From: CADEGL01 sp050180485
GTDB taxonomy: Bacteria; Pseudomonadota; Alphaproteobacteria; CADEGL01
Length of the DNA: 64,000 bases
Direction: 5' to 3'
Assembly: GCA_050180485.1 (NCBI GenBank)
Contig: JBFXED010000011.1
Location: forward strand, 1 to 64,000
The notes beneath the pieces are model-generated. The model was not told the DNA's origin. It saw only the letters and a list, made by a program, of their open reading frames with translations, and ran no database searches. Shown piece by piece: positions 51,886 to 59,685 of the stretch; within the stretch, counting starts at the first letter, position 1; every line of letters begins with the position of its first letter. The position numbers and the translations under genes were made by a program.

Positions 51886-53277
51886 TCAGAGGCCGACGTA
51901 GCCGGGCTGCGGCCGTGCCGACAGCGCCGAGGCGAGGATTTCCAGGCCTTTCGCCAGTTCCTTTTCATCGCGCACGGCACCGCCCAGGCTGACGCGCACG
52001 GCGTGCGGCACGGGATCGCGCGCGGCGGCGAAGGCCTCGGCGGGAATGACCAACGCGCCTTGCGCGCGCGCATAGGAGGCGAACTGCAGGCCGGTCCAGG
52101 CTTCGGGCAGAAGCAGCCAGAGATTGGGGCCCGTGGCCTGGGCGCGGATCTTGGCCGAGGACAGGAGCTTCGCCGCCATCGACTGCCGCCGCTTCATCGC
52201 CGTGCGCTGGCGCGCGGCCAGCTTCTCCGCCGTGCCGTCCTCGATCAGCCCGGCCGCGAGTTCCGCGGTCAAGGGCGACGTCATCCAGCTGCTGGCGCCG
52301 AGTGCGGCGGACATGCGCGCGGCACCGCCCGGCGGCGTGGCCAGATAGCCGATGCGCAAGGCGGGCACGACGCTCTTGGACAGGGCAGTGACGTAGTAGC
52401 TGCGCTCGGGCGCGAAGCTGGCCAGAGGCGGCGGCGGATCGGCCACGTAGGGGCCATAGACGTCGTTCTCGATGATGGTGAGGCCGTGCTTGCGCGCGAC
52501 CGCGGCTACCGCCCGGCGGCGCGCGGCGCTCATCATCGCCGTGGTCGGGATGTGATGGGTGGGCAGGCAGAGCAGGGCGCTGGGGCGTGCCTTGCGGCAT
52601 GCCTCGTCCAGCGCATCGGGGATCAGCCCTTGCTCGTCGATCGCCACGCCCTTCAGGTTCAGCCGGCGGCTGGCGGCGATGAACTTGATGCCGGGGTCGG
52701 TCATGGTCTCGGTCAGAACCGTGTCGCCCGGCTCTGTGATCGCGGACAGAATCGTTGCCACGCCATGCTGCGCGCCGTTGGTCACCACCACGTCCTCGGC
52801 CTTGGCCTTGAGACCACGCGCCCGCAGCCATGACGCGCCCGCTTCGCGGTGGCGTTCGAGGCCGAGCCACGGCGGCTGATAGGCGATCAGCTCGCCAAGC
52901 TTCGCGCTGTCCGACAGCTTGCGTAGCCGTTGGGCCACGGCGCGTGTGTGTTGTTCGTCCAGCACGGGGCAGTTGAAGGCCAGATCGATGGCAGCGCCCG
53001 CGCCGAAGCTGGTCCAGCCGACCGTGCTCACATCCTCGGCCCGGCGCGGCGTGTCGTGGCCCAGGACGAAGGTGCCGCGGCCGACCTGACCCGCAACCAG
53101 GCCGCGCCGCTGGGCTTCGGCATAGGCGCGCGTCACCGTCTGCACGGACACGCCCAGTTCGCGCGCGAATTCGCGGTGAGTCGGCAGACGCGCGCCCACG
53201 GCCAAGGCACCCGATTCGATGTCGCGCGCGATGCGCTCGACGATCGCGAGATAGCGCCGGTCGCGCCCGCCTGCCAT
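51886..53277 (-). CDS. MocR-type (GntR-aminotransferase) transcription regulator
   Basis: This 463-residue protein joins an N-terminal GntR winged helix (RDIESGALAVGARLPTHREF, ELGVSVQTVTRAYAEAQRRG) to a fold-type I aminotransferase domain. The latter has TNGAQHGVATIL, CLPTHHIPTTAMMS and the PLP lysine in VTALSKSVVPALRIGYL. MocR/GabR regulators sense amines or amino acids through PLP. A GTG at 53280 could add one residue. The palindromes directly downstream, before the LLM monooxygenase gene, are likely binding sites. It lies 24 bases after the deacetylase-like gene on the same strand. Confidence 0.9.
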   Translation of the reverse strand: MAGGRDRRYLAIVERIARDIESGALAVGARLPTHREFARELGVSVQTVTRAYAEAQRRGLVAGQVGRGTFVLGHDTPRRAEDVSTVGWTSFGAGAAIDLAFNCPVLDEQHTRAVAQRLRKLSDSAKLGELIAYQPPWLGLERHREAGASWLRARGLKAKAEDVVVTNGAQHGVATILSAITEPGDTVLTETMTDPGIKFIAASRRLNLKGVAIDEQGLIPDALDEACRKARPSALLCLPTHHIPTTAMMSAARRRAVAAVARKHGLTIIENDVYGPYVADPPPPLASFAPERSYYVTALSKSVVPALRIGYLATPPGGAARMSAALGASSWMTSPLTAELAAGLIEDGTAEKLAARQRTAMKRRQSMAAKLLSSAKIRAQATGPNLWLLLPEAWTGLQFASYARAQGALVIPAEAFAAARDPVPHAVRVSLGGAVRDEKELAKGLEILASALSARPQPGYVGL

Positions 53278-53301
53278 CACGCGGCCGGAGTCACGGACAC
53301 G

Positions 53302-54432
53302 TCAGCGCGCCGCGCGGCCCAGCATCTTGCCGCGCGTCTTCTTGATGGCGGCGATGGCTGGCGCGGCATGGCCGATCTCGTCGGGGTAGAAGGCGATCTC
53401 GTCCTTCAGCAGCGGGCCGGTACCGAGGAAACCTTCGAAGGTCGCGTGCATGCACAGGGCAGCATAGGTGACCTGATAGCCCCCTTCCTGCACGACCACG
53501 AGGCGACCACCCGTGTGCTTGTTCGCGAGCTTGCGCGCTTCCTCGGCCAGCGCGCGGAAGCCCGCCATGGTCACGAGTTGGCGGCCGTTGGGGTCGAACT
53601 GATTCGCGTCCTGGCCGTTGGCGACCAGGATGACCTCCGGTTTGTAGGCGTTCACCGCGGGCACGACGATCTCGCGCATGGCTTTCAGGTAGCCCGAGTC
53701 GCCGGTGCCCATGGGCAACGGCACGTTCAGGTTGAAGCCCTTGCCGCGGCCTTTGCCCACCTCATCCGCCTTGCCGGTCTGCGGGTGAAACTTGGGATGC
53801 CACGCGCCGTGGTCCATGTGGAACGAGACCGTCAGCACGTCGTCGCGATGATAGAAGCCTTCCTGCGTGCCGTTGCCGTGATGCACGTCCCAATCGAGGA
53901 TCACGACGCGCTTGGCGCCGCGCTCGACGGCACGCTGGGCGGCCAGCGCCGTGTTGTTGAGGAAGCAATAGCCATCGGCCGTATCGGGCGATGCGTGATG
54001 CCCCGGCGGACGCACCAGCGCGTAGGTCAGCTTGGCCTTGCCGTCGAGCATATGGTCCATGGCCGCGATGGCCGTGCCGGCGGCGACTTTCACCGGGCCG
54101 TAGGAGTGTGGCGTGAACAGGGTCGTGCGCGTGTACCACTTGCCGCGCCCCTTGCTCTTGGTCACCCGCTCCAGGTCGGCCAGGAAACCCGGCGTGTGGA
54201 AGGTCAGCAGCTCGTCGCGCGTGGCGGCGCGTCCCTTGTGCCATTGGATTCGCTTGGCCAGCGGGCCGTCCTTCAGGATCGAGAGCATGTTGCGCACGCG
54301 GTCCGGGCCTTCGGTGTGCTTCTCGGCCACGGCCAGGAACGGGTAGGGTGGAATCTCGAAGGCCGCCATGCCCATGTCGTGCTTCAGCACATCGGGGTGC
54401 CAGAACACATGCAGCGTCTCGGTCTTGGCCAT
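53302..54432 (-). CDS. histone deacetylase/acetylpolyamine amidohydrolase-family protein
   Basis: This is a 376-residue zinc amidohydrolase of the arginase-deacetylase fold. The active-site motifs are present: LVRPPGHHASPDTADGYCFL, ILDWDVHHGNGTQEGF (zinc ligands) and ANGQDANQFDPNGR (third ligand Asp). Bacterial members remove acyl groups from polyamines or other amides. Two ATGs are possible; 54432 was chosen because AGGAGG lies 7 bases before it, while 54438 would be too close. Its place between chrA-like genes and mocR suggests it hydrolyses an amide made in the pathway. Confidence 0.87.
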   Translation of the reverse strand: MAKTETLHVFWHPDVLKHDMGMAAFEIPPYPFLAVAEKHTEGPDRVRNMLSILKDGPLAKRIQWHKGRAATRDELLTFHTPGFLADLERVTKSKGRGKWYTRTTLFTPHSYGPVKVAAGTAIAAMDHMLDGKAKLTYALVRPPGHHASPDTADGYCFLNNTALAAQRAVERGAKRVVILDWDVHHGNGTQEGFYHRDDVLTVSFHMDHGAWHPKFHPQTGKADEVGKGRGKGFNLNVPLPMGTGDSGYLKAMREIVVPAVNAYKPEVILVANGQDANQFDPNGRQLVTMAGFRALAEEARKLANKHTGGRLVVVQEGGYQVTYAALCMHATFEGFLGTGPLLKDEIAFYPDEIGHAAPAIAAIKKTRGKMLGRAAR

Positions 54433-54482
54433 CGCCATTCCTCCTGAACGAATCCCGGCGTGATCTTAATCGAACCGCGCGG

Positions 54483-55013
54483 CTAGACGAGTCCGGCGAG
54501 CCCCAATGCTCCCGCCGCCGCCAGAAGCCAAAGCGGGTGAATTTTTGTGAAGAGGGTCAACGCCGCGGTGACCGCCGTGATCGCATAGGCAACCCAGGAA
54601 TGGTCCGCCGCGTCGGTCAGAATCCAGCCGCTACCCAGCACGAGGCCGATGGTGACGGGCGCCAGGCCCGCCTGCGTCGCCTTGCGCCACGGGCGCTCGC
54701 GGAACCGGTCCCACGCGTTGCTGATGGTGTAGGCCAGAATCGAGGACGGGCCGCACATGGCGAGCGTGGTGATGAGCGCGCCCAACAATCCGCCGACCTG
54801 AAGCCCGATCAGGCTGACGATCAGAACGTTCGGGCCGGGCGCGGCTTGCGCCAACGCGAACAGATCGACGAACTGGGTGTCCGTCATCCAATGCTGGTCA
54901 TGCACGGAAAGTCGGTGGATTTCCGGCACCACGGCGTTGGCGCCGCCGATGGCCAGGATGGAGAGTAGCGCGAACTGGCCGAGCAGCGTGATGTAGATGT
55001 CGAGCGGCTTCAT
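54483..55013 (-). CDS. chrA: chromate transporter (ChrA) short-chain protein, second half
   Basis: This is a 176-residue membrane protein with about five hydrophobic segments and the ChrA domain motifs GGANAVVPEI and FVDLFALAQAAPGPNVLIVSL. It is one of two half-length CHR proteins expected to form a heterodimer. Its start overlaps the other half by 4 bases. Whether it carries chromate or another oxyanion cannot be told. Confidence 0.87.
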   Translation of the reverse strand: MKPLDIYITLLGQFALLSILAIGGANAVVPEIHRLSVHDQHWMTDTQFVDLFALAQAAPGPNVLIVSLIGLQVGGLLGALITTLAMCGPSSILAYTISNAWDRFRERPWRKATQAGLAPVTIGLVLGSGWILTDAADHSWVAYAITAVTAALTLFTKIHPLWLLAAAGALGLAGLV

Positions 55014-55570
55014 GGCGCCGCTTTGCGGAAGTGCCGGAACAACACGATCAAGACGCTCACGGGTGCGACAACCAAGAGCAGGATCAGAAGCGGCCAGCGG
55101 AAGATGGCAATGCCGACGAACGTCACGGCCACGAACAGGAGAGCCAGCGCGTCGCGCCGGTCCTTGTCGAGCATCTTGAGGCCGGTCGCGACCACGAGGC
55201 CCGCAGCGGCGGCGGCGATGCCGTCGAAAGCCGAATCGACCTCCGGCCGGTGGCCATAGCGCGCATACAGCAGGCCCAGCGCGACCACGACGCAGAATGG
55301 CGCCAGCATCAGCCCGCCGAAGGCGGCGATGGAGCCGCGCAGCCCGTGGAAGCGCCTTCCGACGCAGACCGAGAGGTTGCAGATGTTGGGGCCGGGCAGG
55401 AACTGGCAGAGGCTCAAGACTTCAGTGAACTCGGCCGGCGTCAGCCAACCCTTGCGCTCGACCAGCATGCGCTGCGCGAAGGGCAACACGCCGCCGAAGC
55501 CCGATGCGCCGATGGAAAGAAACCCGAGGAACAGTTCGCGCGGCGTGGGCGCCGGCGCTGGTTCCGTCAC
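55010..55570 (-). CDS. chrA: chromate transporter (ChrA) short-chain protein, first half
   Basis: This is a 186-residue CHR-domain membrane protein with the N-terminal LFLGFLSIGASGFGGVLPFA, LSLCQFLPGPNICNLSVCVG and several further hydrophobic helices. It starts with GTG and overlaps the amidase stop by 4 bases, so amidase and transporter halves are one transcription unit. Confidence 0.87.
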   Translation of the reverse strand: MTEPAPAPTPRELFLGFLSIGASGFGGVLPFAQRMLVERKGWLTPAEFTEVLSLCQFLPGPNICNLSVCVGRRFHGLRGSIAAFGGLMLAPFCVVVALGLLYARYGHRPEVDSAFDGIAAAAAGLVVATGLKMLDKDRRDALALLFVAVTFVGIAIFRWPLLILLLVVAPVSVLIVLFRHFRKAAP

Positions 55571-57000
55571 GGGCTACCCGGACGCGGGTCGATGGGAACC
55601 TTGCCGGCCAGGCCGAGCACGTCTTCCAACTGGGCGGCAGCGGCCAGCAGCCGGGCCTCGCCGCGCGGCGGCGCGACAAGCTGAAGCCCCACGGGGCGGC
55701 CGTCCTTTGTGAAGCCGCACGGTATGGAGATCGCCGGATAGCCGGTCACCGTGATGGCGTAGGTGATCATCACCCAGTCGATGTAATTGTCGAACTTGTG
55801 GCCTTCGACCTCCGCGATATAGCGCGTGTTGACATCGAAGGGCGGCACGATCGCGGCGGGGCAGGCCAGGATGTCGTGGCTCTCGAAATAGCGCGCCATG
55901 TTGCGGCACATCGCACCACGCGCATGCTCGGCGCGGCCGATCACGCCGGCGTCCAGCTTCTGGCCCTGCTCGATGTTCCAGATCACGTCCGGCTTCAGCT
56001 TGTCGCGATGGTCGGCCAGAAGCTTGGAGCGGTCGGTCGCGAACTTGAAGGCGCGCAGTGTTTGGAAGACGAAATGCGCGTCCTTCAGATCGGGCGTGGC
56101 CTCGTCGACCCTGGCGCCCAGGTCGCCGAAGCGCTTGGCCGCGGCGGCGCAGATCTCGCGCACCTCGCGTTCCACCGGCGTCACGCCCAGATCGGGGCTG
56201 AAGCCCACGCGTTTGACGGGCTTTGCCTCCGCGATCGAATCCTGGAACGAGCGTGCGGGATATTCGAGCGAGATCGGATCGCGCGGGTGCACGCCGGCCT
56301 GGGCATCGAGGAGCAGCGCCGTGTCGCGCACGTCGCGCCCCATCGGTCCGTCGACCGAGAGCGTATCGAAGATATGCGGCTTCGGCCCATGGGCCACGCG
56401 GCCCGGTGTTGGACGCAGGCCGACGACCGAGCAGAAGCTGGCTGGCGTGCGCAAACTGCCACCCAAATCCGAGCCGCTGGCCAACCACACCTCGCCGGTC
56501 GCGAGTGCCACCGCCGCGCCGCCGGACGAGCCGCCGCAGGTCAGCGACGTGTTCCACGGGTTGAGCGTCTTGCCGAACACCTCGTTGAAGGTGTTGGCGC
56601 CCGCGCCGAATTCGGGCGTGTTGGATTTCGCGATCACGACCGCGCCGCGCGCCTCCATCGTCTCGACCATGATGTCGGACGCTTGGGGCACATGGTTGGT
56701 GAAGATGGGCGAGCCGTAGGTGGTGCGCACGCCCGCGACGTCGTTCAGGTCCTTGATGGCGACGGGCAGGCCCGCGAGCCAGCCGGGATGGTCGGCCGCG
56801 CCCGTCTTGCCCAAGGCGTCGATGCGCTTGGCCGACTCGCGCGCGCGGTCCAGGCATAACGTGGGCAGGGCGTTGACCTTGGGCTCAACCTCCGCGATGC
56901 GCGCGGCGGCCGCGTCGATCAGCTCCTCCGGCTTGATTTCCTTGCGCTTCAGACGGCGCACGGCCTCGCGCGCGGACAGGCGGCACAGTTCGTTGATCAT
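55567..57000 (-). CDS. amidase-signature family hydrolase
   Basis: This is a 477-residue Ser-cis-Ser-Lys amidase. The lysine lies in LPVAIKDLNDVAG, the cis-serine and neighbours in TCGGSSGGAAVALATG, and the nucleophile serine in SGSDLGGSLRTPASFC. Members cleave amides ranging from acetamide to N-acyl amino acids. The start at 57000 follows GGGGGAG; the upstream frame runs into the dispersed repeat. It is translationally coupled to a chrA-like pair. Confidence 0.9.
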   Translation of the reverse strand: MINELCRLSAREAVRRLKRKEIKPEELIDAAAARIAEVEPKVNALPTLCLDRARESAKRIDALGKTGAADHPGWLAGLPVAIKDLNDVAGVRTTYGSPIFTNHVPQASDIMVETMEARGAVVIAKSNTPEFGAGANTFNEVFGKTLNPWNTSLTCGGSSGGAAVALATGEVWLASGSDLGGSLRTPASFCSVVGLRPTPGRVAHGPKPHIFDTLSVDGPMGRDVRDTALLLDAQAGVHPRDPISLEYPARSFQDSIAEAKPVKRVGFSPDLGVTPVEREVREICAAAAKRFGDLGARVDEATPDLKDAHFVFQTLRAFKFATDRSKLLADHRDKLKPDVIWNIEQGQKLDAGVIGRAEHARGAMCRNMARYFESHDILACPAAIVPPFDVNTRYIAEVEGHKFDNYIDWVMITYAITVTGYPAISIPCGFTKDGRPVGLQLVAPPRGEARLLAAAAQLEDVLGLAGKVPIDPRPGSP

Positions 57001-57018
57001 GAGTACTCCCCCAAGACC

Positions 57019-57095
57019 CTCATGCTGAGCCTGTCGAAGCATGAGACCACCCGGATGCGCGGCGGCCTCACCCTTCGACGGGGCTCAGGGTGAGG
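57019..57095. repeat. dispersed double-hairpin repeat, copy 2
   Basis: Two hairpins lie between the triple-RidA gene and the amidase. Arms CTCATGCT/AGCATGAG surround the loop GAGCCTGTCGA, and arms CCTCACCCT/AGGGTGAGG surround TCGACGGGGCTC. The loop of the first is identical to that of copy 1 at 34390, while the arms differ but still pair. Confidence 0.85.
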
Positions 57096-57106
57096 CGATT
57101 TGATTT

Positions 57107-58336
57107 TTACTCCGTCATCGCGATGGCTTCGAACTCGACCGTCATGCCGTCATAGGCCAGATGCGGCACGGGCACGCCGGTCGAGGCCGGGCCGGGCTTC
57201 TTGAAATAGGATGACCGCACGTTGACGTTGCCGTGCAGCTCGTCCGGCCCGTCCTTGCCTTTGTAGTAGGCGTTCATCTTCACCACGTCCTTGAAGTTGA
57301 GGCCGTAGTGCGCCAGGACGCGGCCGACATAGTCCATGCACATCTTGGACTGCTTGGGCATGTCGTTCGGCTCCAGCACCTCGCCTTTGTCGTTGAGCGG
57401 TGCCTGGCCGGCGACGAAAACCATGTTGCCGCACTGCAGACCGTGCTGGAACGGCAAATGCAGCTTCGGCCAGTCCCAATGATTCTTCAGCCACACCTTC
57501 TTCTTGGGCAGCTTCTTGCCGTCCTCGCCCAGCATGGCCCAGGCGTCCATCTGGAAGCGTGCGCCGCGCGGCGCGACGGTGGCCAATGAGATGCCGGTGG
57601 CCGAAGGGCCAGGCTCGGGGAAGAACTCCTTGCGCAGCCGCGCGCTCTTTTCCCACTCCTCGACCGTGCCGCCCGCGACGTACCAGGTGTTCAGCTTGAC
57701 CACGTCGGTCTGATCGGCGCCGAACGCCTGCAGCACCTGCAGAAGATTGTTCTGCACCACGCGCGCCTGTTCGACTGTATCGTTCGGATGCAGCACTTCG
57801 CCTTTGCGGTTTCGCGCCTTGATGCCGCTCGTGAAGATCATCTGTCCCGCGCGCACGGCGGGAACGAAGGGGCGGCCCAGATCCTCGAAGTCGGGCAGGG
57901 CGGCGGCCACCTTGGTGATGCGCTTTCCGTCCTTGCGGCGCATGGCATAGGTGTCGATCTCGACCATCATGCCGGGATAGGCCAGATGCGACAGCGGCAC
58001 GAAGCCGATGGCGATCGGGCTGTCGACGATGCCGAGGTACTTGGCGATCTCGGCGCGATAGGCGTCCTCGTCCACGCTGCCGTCGGTCTTGTAGAAGACC
58101 ACCAGCTTGACGATGTCCTCGGCGTCGGCCCCCAGGTCGCCCAGGATGCGCTTGATGTGGGCAATGCAGACATCGGTCTGGGTGCTGAGGTCACCCAGGT
58201 TCTGGACTTCGCCGTTGCCCTTCATGTCGCATTGGCCGGCCAGAATGATCATGTCGCCCGCGCGCACGCCCATGCTGTAGGGAATCTCGACCTTCAGGCT
58301 CCAATGGGCTGACGGATAAGCGAATTTACGCGACAT
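57107..58336 (-). CDS. triple RidA-like fusion protein, paralogue A
   Basis: This is a 409-residue cytoplasmic protein made of three RidA/YjgF-fold units at about 10-130, 150-270 and 290-409. Each has an AG-x-M-x-F-x-(A/S)G strand (VRAGDMIILAGQCD, VRAGQMIFTSGIKA, LQCGNMVFVAGQAP), a KRILGDLGA-type helix and an edge DIVKLVVFY-type strand. Single-domain RidA hydrolyses enamines/imines with an arginine in PARSxVEV. The matching places here read PSATGI or PASTGV, so the arginine is absent. A binding or oxyanion role or a different hydrolysis is likely. It is divergent from the first ABM-like gene. Confidence 0.85.
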   Translation of the reverse strand: MSRKFAYPSAHWSLKVEIPYSMGVRAGDMIILAGQCDMKGNGEVQNLGDLSTQTDVCIAHIKRILGDLGADAEDIVKLVVFYKTDGSVDEDAYRAEIAKYLGIVDSPIAIGFVPLSHLAYPGMMVEIDTYAMRRKDGKRITKVAAALPDFEDLGRPFVPAVRAGQMIFTSGIKARNRKGEVLHPNDTVEQARVVQNNLLQVLQAFGADQTDVVKLNTWYVAGGTVEEWEKSARLRKEFFPEPGPSATGISLATVAPRGARFQMDAWAMLGEDGKKLPKKKVWLKNHWDWPKLHLPFQHGLQCGNMVFVAGQAPLNDKGEVLEPNDMPKQSKMCMDYVGRVLAHYGLNFKDVVKMNAYYKGKDGPDELHGNVNVRSSYFKKPGPASTGVPVPHLAYDGMTVEFEAIAMTE

Positions 58337-58366
58337 GGTTTTCCCTCCCCTCGTGCGGTTGGCTCG

Positions 58367-58412
58367 GAAACCTTAGACACCGTGACCGGCCGCCACAACC
58401 TTGTTAGGTTTC
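58367..58412. promoter_or_regulatory. divergent control region with inverted half-sites
   Basis: GAAACCT (58367-58373) and AGGTTTC (58406-58412) form an exact inverted pair separated by 32 bases. They lie inside the 109-base gap between the divergent triple-RidA gene A and the first ABM-like gene. They could be half-sites of one operator controlling both directions. Confidence 0.4.
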
Positions 58413-58445
58413 AGCCCTATGCCCTCAACGTCGGGGAGAAGCGTC

Positions 58446-59039
58446 ATGTACGCACGGTTCAATTACGTCGGGCTCAAGCCCGAGCTGATGACCGAATTGA
58501 AGGCTTTCTGGCGCGAGCGCGTCGGCGCCTACAAGGGGCTTACGAAGGGGCATCTTTTGCTCGACGGCGACACCGGCTGGTCGCTGTCGGTCGTCTTGTT
58601 CGACAGCGAGGCTTCCATGCAGGCGAACACCTATTCCACGCTCCAGGGTGTCGCCAAGGATGCGACCCGCTTCCGAACCTCGGAGCCGGAGGTGCATATG
58701 CGCGAGGTGCTGGCGCACCTGCCGGGCCATGCGGGAACAATCGGCTATGCCCGCGTGGTGGACATGGAAATGAAACCGAAGGATGTGGGCGAAGCCGCGA
58801 AAACCTGGCCGGCCCTGGTCGGCACGGGCAAGAGCGAAGCGGGCTTTCGCCACGCCTATTTCTGCGGTGATCGGAAGAGCGGGAAGATCGCCTCGGTGAC
58901 GTTCTGGGGCTCCAAGGCGGACGCCGACGCCAACGAATCCAGCGGCACTTTCCAGAAAGCGATTCAGCCGCACAGGGCGTTGATGACGGCGCCGCCCAAG
59001 ATCACGCACTGGAACGTGGTGGTGGTCGTCGGCGGGTGA
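58446..59039 (+). CDS. tandem ABM-like (dimeric alpha/beta barrel) protein, paralogue 1
   Basis: This is a 197-residue soluble protein with two ferredoxin-like repeats. The N-terminal half starts YARFNYVGLKPELMTELKAF and the C-terminal half covers TIGYARVVDMEMKPKDVGEA to the end, with SVTFWGSKADADANE matching SVVLFDSEASMQANT of the first half. This is the layout of tandem antibiotic-biosynthesis-monooxygenase (ABM)-type domains, cofactor-independent oxygenases or ligand binders. It has a good ggggagaa site. It faces away from the triple-RidA gene and is followed after 48 bases by its own paralogue. The exact family is not recognised. Confidence 0.7.
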   Translation: MYARFNYVGLKPELMTELKAFWRERVGAYKGLTKGHLLLDGDTGWSLSVVLFDSEASMQANTYSTLQGVAKDATRFRTSEPEVHMREVLAHLPGHAGTIGYARVVDMEMKPKDVGEAAKTWPALVGTGKSEAGFRHAYFCGDRKSGKIASVTFWGSKADADANESSGTFQKAIQPHRALMTAPPKITHWNVVVVVGG

Positions 59040-59087
59040 TACGCCCGCCGCCGCCGATGTGAATCAAAGCAAAAAAAGGAAAAATCG

Positions 59088-59681
59088 ATGTACGCACGCC
59101 TGAACTATGTCGGCATGAAGCCCGAACTGATGGAGGAGCTGAAGCCGTTCTGGCGCGCGCGTGTCGAGGAGTTCAGCGGCGTGGAGAAGGGCTATTTCCT
59201 GCTCGAGGAAGGCAACCACGCCTGGACCTTGTCGGTCGTGCTGTTCGAGAGCAGAGCCGCGATGGATGCCAATACCCATAATGCGCTGGGGACCGTGGCC
59301 CAACGTGCCGCGCGCTTCCGCACCACCGAGCCGGACCTACATCCGCGCGAGGTCCTGGCCCATCTGCCGGGCCACGCGGGCGACATCGGCTATGCACGCG
59401 TGGCGGAGGTCGAGCTGCGCGTGGACAGCGTGGACGAGGCGTCCGCCACATGGCCGAGCCAGGTCGAGGCCTATCTGGATGAAAAGGGATTCCGCCACGC
59501 CTATTTCTGCGGCGACCGGAAGACGGGGAAGATCGCCTCGATCTCCTTCTGGGGCTCGAAGGCGGATGCCGAATCCAACGAGGCCAGCGGTGCCTTCGCG
59601 GCGGCGATGGAGCCGCACAAGGCGCTGATGACCACGAAGCCCAAGGTGACCCACTGGGACGTGGTGGTCGTGGTCGGCTGA
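59088..59681 (+). CDS. tandem ABM-like protein, paralogue 2
   Basis: This is a second 197-residue copy, aligned with paralogue 1 along its length without gaps. Shared blocks include LAHLPGHAG, GFRHAYFCGDRK and FWGSKADA. Differences are spread throughout, so the duplication is not recent. It has an aaaaaagga site before the ATG and ends 4 bases from the convergent second triple-RidA gene. Confidence 0.7.
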   Translation: MYARLNYVGMKPELMEELKPFWRARVEEFSGVEKGYFLLEEGNHAWTLSVVLFESRAAMDANTHNALGTVAQRAARFRTTEPDLHPREVLAHLPGHAGDIGYARVAEVELRVDSVDEASATWPSQVEAYLDEKGFRHAYFCGDRKTGKIASISFWGSKADAESNEASGAFAAAMEPHKALMTTKPKVTHWDVVVVVG

Positions 59682-59685
59682 CGCC

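Noticed and set aside
52930..54447. 505-codon plus-strand frame antisense to the deacetylase-like gene
   Set aside because: The zinc and active-site motifs are all on the minus strand; the plus frame is His/Arg/Gly-rich shadow sequence.
54483..55570. ChrA halves as a frameshifted single gene
   Set aside because: Each half has its own start with a 4-base ATGA-type overlap and a complete CHR domain, which is the normal short-chain pair arrangement.
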